NCBI GenBank assembly: GCA_051880375.1
Contig: JBJENV010000042.1
Span: 1 to 64,000 of the forward strand
DNA from: SIG299 sp051880375
GTDB taxonomy: Bacteria; Bacillota; Clostridia; Lachnospirales; Lachnospiraceae
Direction: 5' to 3'
DNA length: 64,000 nucleotides
In this document: piece after piece, positions 59,817 through 64,000 of the stretch
How positions within the stretch are numbered: the first letter of the stretch is position 1
Layout: each line of letters starts with the position of its first letter
Translations under genes and position numbers: made by a program
Notes under the pieces: model-generated
Told to the model about the DNA's origin: nothing
Seen by the model: only the letters and a program-made list of their open reading frames with translations
Databases searched by the model: none

Positions 59817-61931
59817 CTATACTTCGAAGAGCAGTTCTCCGTAGGTCGGCACCGGCCAGATGTTTTTGTCTACGATACGCTCAAGCATATCAATCGGCGC
59901 CCGGAGTGCTTCCATCGCAGGGAATACCTTTTTGTTAAACGCCTCCGCCTGCTTTTTTAAGCCTTCTACCCGGTTTGCTTCCTTTACTTCCTTCGCCAAA
60001 GCCTCGTTTGCCTTCTGTGCCTTTAAAAGAAGTGCGGATACTTCATTGAAAAGTCCGGTCTGAACCGAGACATCTGCTCCCGGAACTGCCGTCTTTATGG
60101 TGCCTATGGATGTCGCCAGTTCGGTCGTATACCGGATGACTGCCGGAATATAAAGTCTGGATGCCATATCAAGCATCGTCTTTGCTTCTATGTTGAGTGT
60201 CTTTACATACGTTTCATAGCTGATTTCCGCACGGGATTCCAGTTCTGTTTTGCTCAAAACACCGTGCTTTTCAAATACGTCAATCGTCTTTTTCTCTGTC
60301 AGAGCAGGAATTGCACCTACAATGGACGCTTCGTTCGGAAGTCCTCTTTTAGCTGCCTCTTCCACCCATTCCTCGGAATACCCGTTTCCGTTAAAGATGA
60401 TACGGCGATGTGCCTTCAGTTCCTTCTGAATCAGCTCCATTACCTTCTTTTCAAAATCGGCAGGCGCTGCCTTCTCGAGTTCATCCGCAAAATCGCACAG
60501 TGCATCCGCCACGATGGTATTTAACATCGTATTCGGGTCTGCAATGGAACGCGACGAAGCCACCATACGGAATTCAAACTTATTCCCCGTAAAGGCAAAC
60601 GGTGAGGTACGGTTCCGGTCGGTGGCATCCTTCTTGATTTCCGGCAACGTATGCACACCGATGTTCATGAAGATTTTCTGCTTGCAGTCCCTTGCTTCTC
60701 CGGTTTCGATAATCTGATTTACGATGTCCTCCAACTGCTCGCCAAGGAAAATCGAAATGATTGCCGGAGGCGCTTCGTCTGCACCAAGTCTGTGGTCATT
60801 GCCCGGATTGGAAGCCGAATAACGCAGTAAAAGCGCATGCTCGTCTACTGCCTTGATGACTGCGGTTAAAAACAGCAGGAACTGAATGTTCTGGTTCGGC
60901 GTCTTCCCCGGCTTTAACAGGTTTTCTCCGGTATTTGTTACCATGGACCAGTTATTATGCTTACCGGAACCGTTGACACCCGCAAACGGCTTTTCATGCA
61001 GCAGGCACTCTAACCCGTGGCGCTTTGCGACCTTTTTCATCGTTTCCATTGTCAGCTGGTTATGGTCAACCGCGATATTTGCCGTGGTGTAAATCGGTGC
61101 CAGTTCGTGCTGTGCAGGAGCCGCCTCATTGTGCTGTGTCTTTGCAAACACCCCCAGCTTCCAAAGCTCGTGGTTTAATTCCTTCATATAAGAAGAAATT
61201 CTTTCCTTCAGCGTTCCGAAGTAATGGTCATCCATCTCCTGACCCTTCGGCGGAAGCGCGCCGAACAGCGTGCGCCCCGTGAAAATCAGGTCTTCTCTCT
61301 GCATATACTTTTCGTGGTCGATTAAAAAGTATTCCTGCTCCGGTCCTACCGAACAGGACACGTGCGTTACCTCATTGTGCCCGAACAGTTTCATCACACG
61401 GACTGCCTGTCTGCTGATTGCCTCCATGGAACGCAGCAGCGGCGTTTTGCCGTCCAGCGCCTCACCGGTATAGGAACAGAATGCCGTAGGAATGCAAAGT
61501 GTTACGCCCGCAGCATCCTCCTTTACAAAGGCCGGCGAGGTACAATCCCAAGCCGTATAGCCCCTTGCTTCAAAGGTGGCGCGAAGTCCTCCGGACGGGA
61601 ACGACGAAGCATCGGATTCTCCCTTAATCAGTTCCTTTCCGGAAAACTCTAAAATAATCTTTCCTTCTGCTGCCGGATTCAGAAACGCATCGTGCTTTTC
61701 CGCCGTGATGCCTGTCATCGGCTGGAACCAGTGCGTATAATGGGTTGCTCCCTTTTCCACTGCCCAGTCCTTCATGACACTGGCTACAATATCGGCAATC
61801 TGCGGGTCCAAATCCTCCCCGTTTTCCATTGTCTTCTTCCATGCCATAAATGTAGCCTTTGGAAGACGTTCTTTCATCACGGACTCATTAAAGACGTCGA
61901 TTCCGAAAATGTCCGTCACCTTTTCTGCCAT
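59817..61931 (-). CDS. glnN: glutamine synthetase type III
   Basis: A 704-aa GSIII enzyme that makes glutamine from glutamate, ammonia and ATP; the type is about 700 residues, against 450 for GSI. Motifs include SSFPSGGLRATFEARGYTAWD near residues 108-128, SVGPEQEYFLID (glutamate/metal site), ELAPIYTTANIAVDHNQLTM, NGSGKHNNWS (ATP loop) and the C-terminal dimer region. The start MAEKVTDIFGIDVFNES has AGGGAGAAG upstream. It is 31 bases after mscS and probably co-transcribed with it. The terminator downstream carries a palindromic insertion. Confidence 0.96.
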   Translation of the reverse strand: MAEKVTDIFGIDVFNESVMKERLPKATFMAWKKTMENGEDLDPQIADIVASVMKDWAVEKGATHYTHWFQPMTGITAEKHDAFLNPAAEGKIILEFSGKELIKGESDASSFPSGGLRATFEARGYTAWDCTSPAFVKEDAAGVTLCIPTAFCSYTGEALDGKTPLLRSMEAISRQAVRVMKLFGHNEVTHVSCSVGPEQEYFLIDHEKYMQREDLIFTGRTLFGALPPKGQEMDDHYFGTLKERISSYMKELNHELWKLGVFAKTQHNEAAPAQHELAPIYTTANIAVDHNQLTMETMKKVAKRHGLECLLHEKPFAGVNGSGKHNNWSMVTNTGENLLKPGKTPNQNIQFLLFLTAVIKAVDEHALLLRYSASNPGNDHRLGADEAPPAIISIFLGEQLEDIVNQIIETGEARDCKQKIFMNIGVHTLPEIKKDATDRNRTSPFAFTGNKFEFRMVASSRSIADPNTMLNTIVADALCDFADELEKAAPADFEKKVMELIQKELKAHRRIIFNGNGYSEEWVEEAAKRGLPNEASIVGAIPALTEKKTIDVFEKHGVLSKTELESRAEISYETYVKTLNIEAKTMLDMASRLYIPAVIRYTTELATSIGTIKTAVPGADVSVQTGLFNEVSALLLKAQKANEALAKEVKEANRVEGLKKQAEAFNKKVFPAMEALRAPIDMLERIVDKNIWPVPTYGELLFEV

Positions 61932-61962
61932 CTTTTTCTTCTCCCTTACTCTTCTTATTCGA

Positions 61963-62772
61963 TTACTTTCCCTTTACGGTAACATCCAACTGATTGAACG
62001 GAATCTCGATACCGTTTTCATCAAAGGCAGCCTTGACATCCTCCATCATCTGCCATTTTAAAGTCCAGTAATTTTCCGCCTTCGTCCACATACGGAAACC
62101 AAAGTTAATCGAGCTGTCTGCAAATTCATCGATGAAAACATTTACGTCTCTATCCTTCTCTATCAGCTCGTTACGCTCGGCGAGCTTCGTCAGTACATCC
62201 TTTACCTTCTTGATGTCGCTGTCATAAGCAACCGGAAGGGATAAATCCACGCGGCGGTACGGCTCATGGGATACGTTGACAATATTGGTATTGGACAGAG
62301 CGCCGTTTGGAACGACAATCTTCTTGTTATCTGTGGTGGAAAGCTTCGTATAGAAGATTTCAATGTCTGTAACCGTACCCTCTACTCCTGTTGCAACGAT
62401 ATAGTCGCCAACCTTAAACGGCTTTAATACAAGAATCAGCACACCGCCTGCAAGATTCGATAAGCTGCCCTGTAAGGCAAGACCTACGGTAACACCGACG
62501 GAACCGACCAGCGCAACAATCGAAGAGGTTGCGATGCCGACATAACCGACAATAACAAAAATCAGAAGACCATACAATGCTATCCGCTCCCCGGAAAGCA
62601 GGAAGGTTTCCACACTTGCCTCTATCTTTGCTCTCTCTAAGCCCTTCTTTGTCAGATTGACTACTACTTTAATCAGCTTTGTGCCAACATAATAAATTAA
62701 CAGCGCAATCAGTATTTTCACAATCAGCGGTAACAATGTACCTGTAATAAAAGCAACTACCACATCAAACAT
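61963..62772 (-). CDS. mscS: small-conductance mechanosensitive channel
   Basis: A 269-aa MscS protein with three membrane segments (about 6-28, 60-82 and 88-115) and a pore-lining helix GLALQGSLSNLAGGVLILVLKPF. The beta domain follows (DYIVATGVEGTVTDIEIFYTKL, VVPNGALSNTNIVN) and the C-terminal alpha/beta part is complete. It releases solutes under hypo-osmotic stress. GAAGGAGGC precedes the ATG. It lies between glgB and glnN with short gaps, so transcripts may overlap. Confidence 0.94.
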   Translation of the reverse strand: MFDVVVAFITGTLLPLIVKILIALLIYYVGTKLIKVVVNLTKKGLERAKIEASVETFLLSGERIALYGLLIFVIVGYVGIATSSIVALVGSVGVTVGLALQGSLSNLAGGVLILVLKPFKVGDYIVATGVEGTVTDIEIFYTKLSTTDNKKIVVPNGALSNTNIVNVSHEPYRRVDLSLPVAYDSDIKKVKDVLTKLAERNELIEKDRDVNVFIDEFADSSINFGFRMWTKAENYWTLKWQMMEDVKAAFDENGIEIPFNQLDVTVKGK

Positions 62773-62812
62773 AATAATTATGCCTCCTTCGTTTTCTGAT
62801 ACTTAGTACTCA

Positions 62813-64000
62813 TTACTTTGTACTCTTTTTTGAGCTTTGTTTCGTATTCTTTTTCACAGTCTTCTGCCCTTTTACCGGCTTCTCCGGCTTTTCTGCTTTT
62901 GCCGGCGCAACTGCTTTCTGTACTGCCGCACCTTTTTCCTCTTTTGCAGGCTTGGTCTTTACAGGCTTTGTCTCTGCAGGCTTAACCTCTACAAGCTTTG
63001 CCTTTACCGTCTTCTCCTTCTTCGGCTTTGCTTCCTCTTCCTTAAAACGGAATACGGCAACGCCAAGCGGCGGAAGCGTAATTTCTATCGACTGCTCCCT
63101 GCCGTCGCAAGGCACCTTCTTCGCCGTCTTCTGACGGGCATTGACCGCTCCGGTTCCGCCAAAGCGTACCTCATCGCTGTTAAATACCTCTTTGTATTTA
63201 CCAAGCTGCGGAACTGCCTGATGAAACTTCTCATAAAGCACCGGTGTAAAGTTGCAGACAAACAAAAGCTCGTCGCCCTTTTTCTTACCGCGGCGTACAA
63301 ACGATACAATGCTGTGGTCGGCATCCATGCAGCTCATCCACTCAAAGCCCTCCGGTACGAAATCCTGCTCATAAAGCGCCGTATTGGCTTTGTAAAATTC
63401 ATTTAATTCCTTACAGAACAGACGGAACTCTCTGTGCATATCATATTCTTCCGGCAGATTCCAGTCTAAGCTCTTTGCCTCGTTCCACTCTGCAAACTGG
63501 GCAAAATCCTGTCCCATAAACAACAGCTTCTTGCCCGGATGGCCTGCCATAAACATGTAGGCGGTACGAAGATTTGCAAACTTCTGCTCATAGGTCCCCG
63601 GCATCTTATTAATTAAGGAGCCTTTTCCGTGTACTACCTCATCATGCGAGAACACAAGCAGGAAACGTTCACTGTAGGCATATACCATACTGAACGTCAG
63701 ACAGCCGTGCACGCTCTTTCTGAACAGCGGGTCCTGTCTCATGTACTGAAGGAAATCGTTCATCCAGCCCATGTTCCACTTTAACTGGAAGCCAAGTCCT
63801 CCGTCCTCGACCGGACCGGATACCATCGGCCATGCCGTCGATTCCTCGGCAATCATCAGCACATTCTTGTTTCTTTTCTTCATAATGGAATTCAAGTGCT
63901 TTAACAGCTCAATCGCATCCAGATTCTCTCTGCCGCCGTATTTGTTCGGTATCCATTCGCCGTCGTTCTTGCCATAGTCCAGATACAGCATGGAAGCCAC
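62813..64000 (-). CDS. glgB: 1,4-alpha-glucan branching enzyme, C-terminal part, with lysine-rich tail
   Basis: The window holds the last 395 codons; the N-terminus and the nucleophile lie beyond its right edge. The enzyme branches glycogen by moving alpha-1,4 chains to alpha-1,6. Seen are VASMLYLDYGKNDGEWIPNK (after the nucleophile), MIAEEST with the acid/base glutamate, the third catalytic motif FSHDEVVHGKGS, and the C-terminal beta domain. After about residue 320 comes a tail of some 75 residues rich in K, P, A and V (TKPVKTKPAKEEKG) that the family normally lacks. Confidence 0.95.
   Translation of the reverse strand: MASMLYLDYGKNDGEWIPNKYGGRENLDAIELLKHLNSIMKKRNKNVLMIAEESTAWPMVSGPVEDGGLGFQLKWNMGWMNDFLQYMRQDPLFRKSVHGCLTFSMVYAYSERFLLVFSHDEVVHGKGSLINKMPGTYEQKFANLRTAYMFMAGHPGKKLLFMGQDFAQFAEWNEAKSLDWNLPEEYDMHREFRLFCKELNEFYKANTALYEQDFVPEGFEWMSCMDADHSIVSFVRRGKKKGDELLFVCNFTPVLYEKFHQAVPQLGKYKEVFNSDEVRFGGTGAVNARQKTAKKVPCDGREQSIEITLPPLGVAVFRFKEEEAKPKKEKTVKAKLVEVKPAETKPVKTKPAKEEKGAAVQKAVAPAKAEKPEKPVKGQKTVKKNTKQSSKKSTK

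Overview
The window looks like chromosome of a pectin-degrading Gram-positive anaerobe of the class Clostridia, most likely a Lachnospiraceae-type gut organism. The evidence is the gene content (type III glutamine synthetase, pyrK/pyrD class 1B, DUF3899/DUF5721-type proteins, the radical SAM pair TIGR03916/TIGR03915, a CgeB-like glycosyltransferase, a GSIII-mscS-glgB group), strong AGGAGG-type ribosome binding sites, many TTGACA-N17-TATAAT promoters and a CIRCE operator. A genus cannot be named from the sequence alone. Most genes lie on the minus strand.

Layout. 1-1030: pyrK and the start of pyrD. 1135-5255 (+): an operon with a nucleoside-phosphorylase/spore-photoproduct-lyase fusion, an SDR, a sirtuin and PncC. 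5400-8830: two paralogous secreted Ig-like proteins, one with a transglutaminase-like domain, flanking a small ribbon-helix-helix regulator. 8962-12351: a SNF2 helicase interrupted by one in-frame TAG. 12335-13144: a decayed island (AAA-ATPase remnant, 33-bp tandem repeats, XRE-regulator pseudogene, hairpin-rich block) ending at tRNA-Gly. 13249-15006: an archaeal-type AspRS behind a strongly promoted attenuator-like leader with a small upstream ORF. 15063-17759: glycosyltransferase and MATE exporter. 17910-26868: two giant secreted pectinases (PL9 lyase and LysM-bearing CE8 methylesterase).

27158-36723: mixed housekeeping genes (FAD/Rieske oxidoreductase, GGDEF protein, RlmD, CYTH phosphatase, Asn/Gly/Thr-rich lipoprotein, radical SAM DNA-modification pair coupled to a GNAT). 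36747-45697: a five-gene oligopeptide ABC transporter plus a DUF3899 gene; both ATPases carry inserted coiled coils and the permease OppC carries a huge ectodomain. 46129-47704: an orphan NitT/TauT-type ABC permease/ATPase pair. 47856-48025: tRNA-Pro and tRNA-Thr. 48132-51326: DegV, and HtpG under CIRCE. 51359-56328: DUF5721, TraX, a catalytically degenerate GH13 protein and an ABC-F ATPase. 56434-57727: a TetR regulator with its own palindromic operator and a membrane protein. 57724-59810: an AT-richer AlbA/Schlafen-type gene pair bracketed by inverted copies of one terminator hairpin, one of which carries an inserted 101-bp palindrome. 59817-64000: GSIII, MscS and GlgB (5' part outside the window).

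How the genes fit together: the CE8 enzyme removes methyl esters so that the PL9 lyase can cut the polygalacturonate. The sirtuin and PncC both belong to NAD salvage, and the nucleosidase half of the SPL fusion could clear adenosyl by-products. The Opp system imports peptides, and GSIII, GlgB and the GH13-like protein belong to nitrogen and glycogen metabolism. The most unusual items are the SPL fusion, the aspS leader, the degenerate GH13 protein, the coiled-coil OppD/OppF pair, the TAG-split helicase and the palindrome nested in a terminator.
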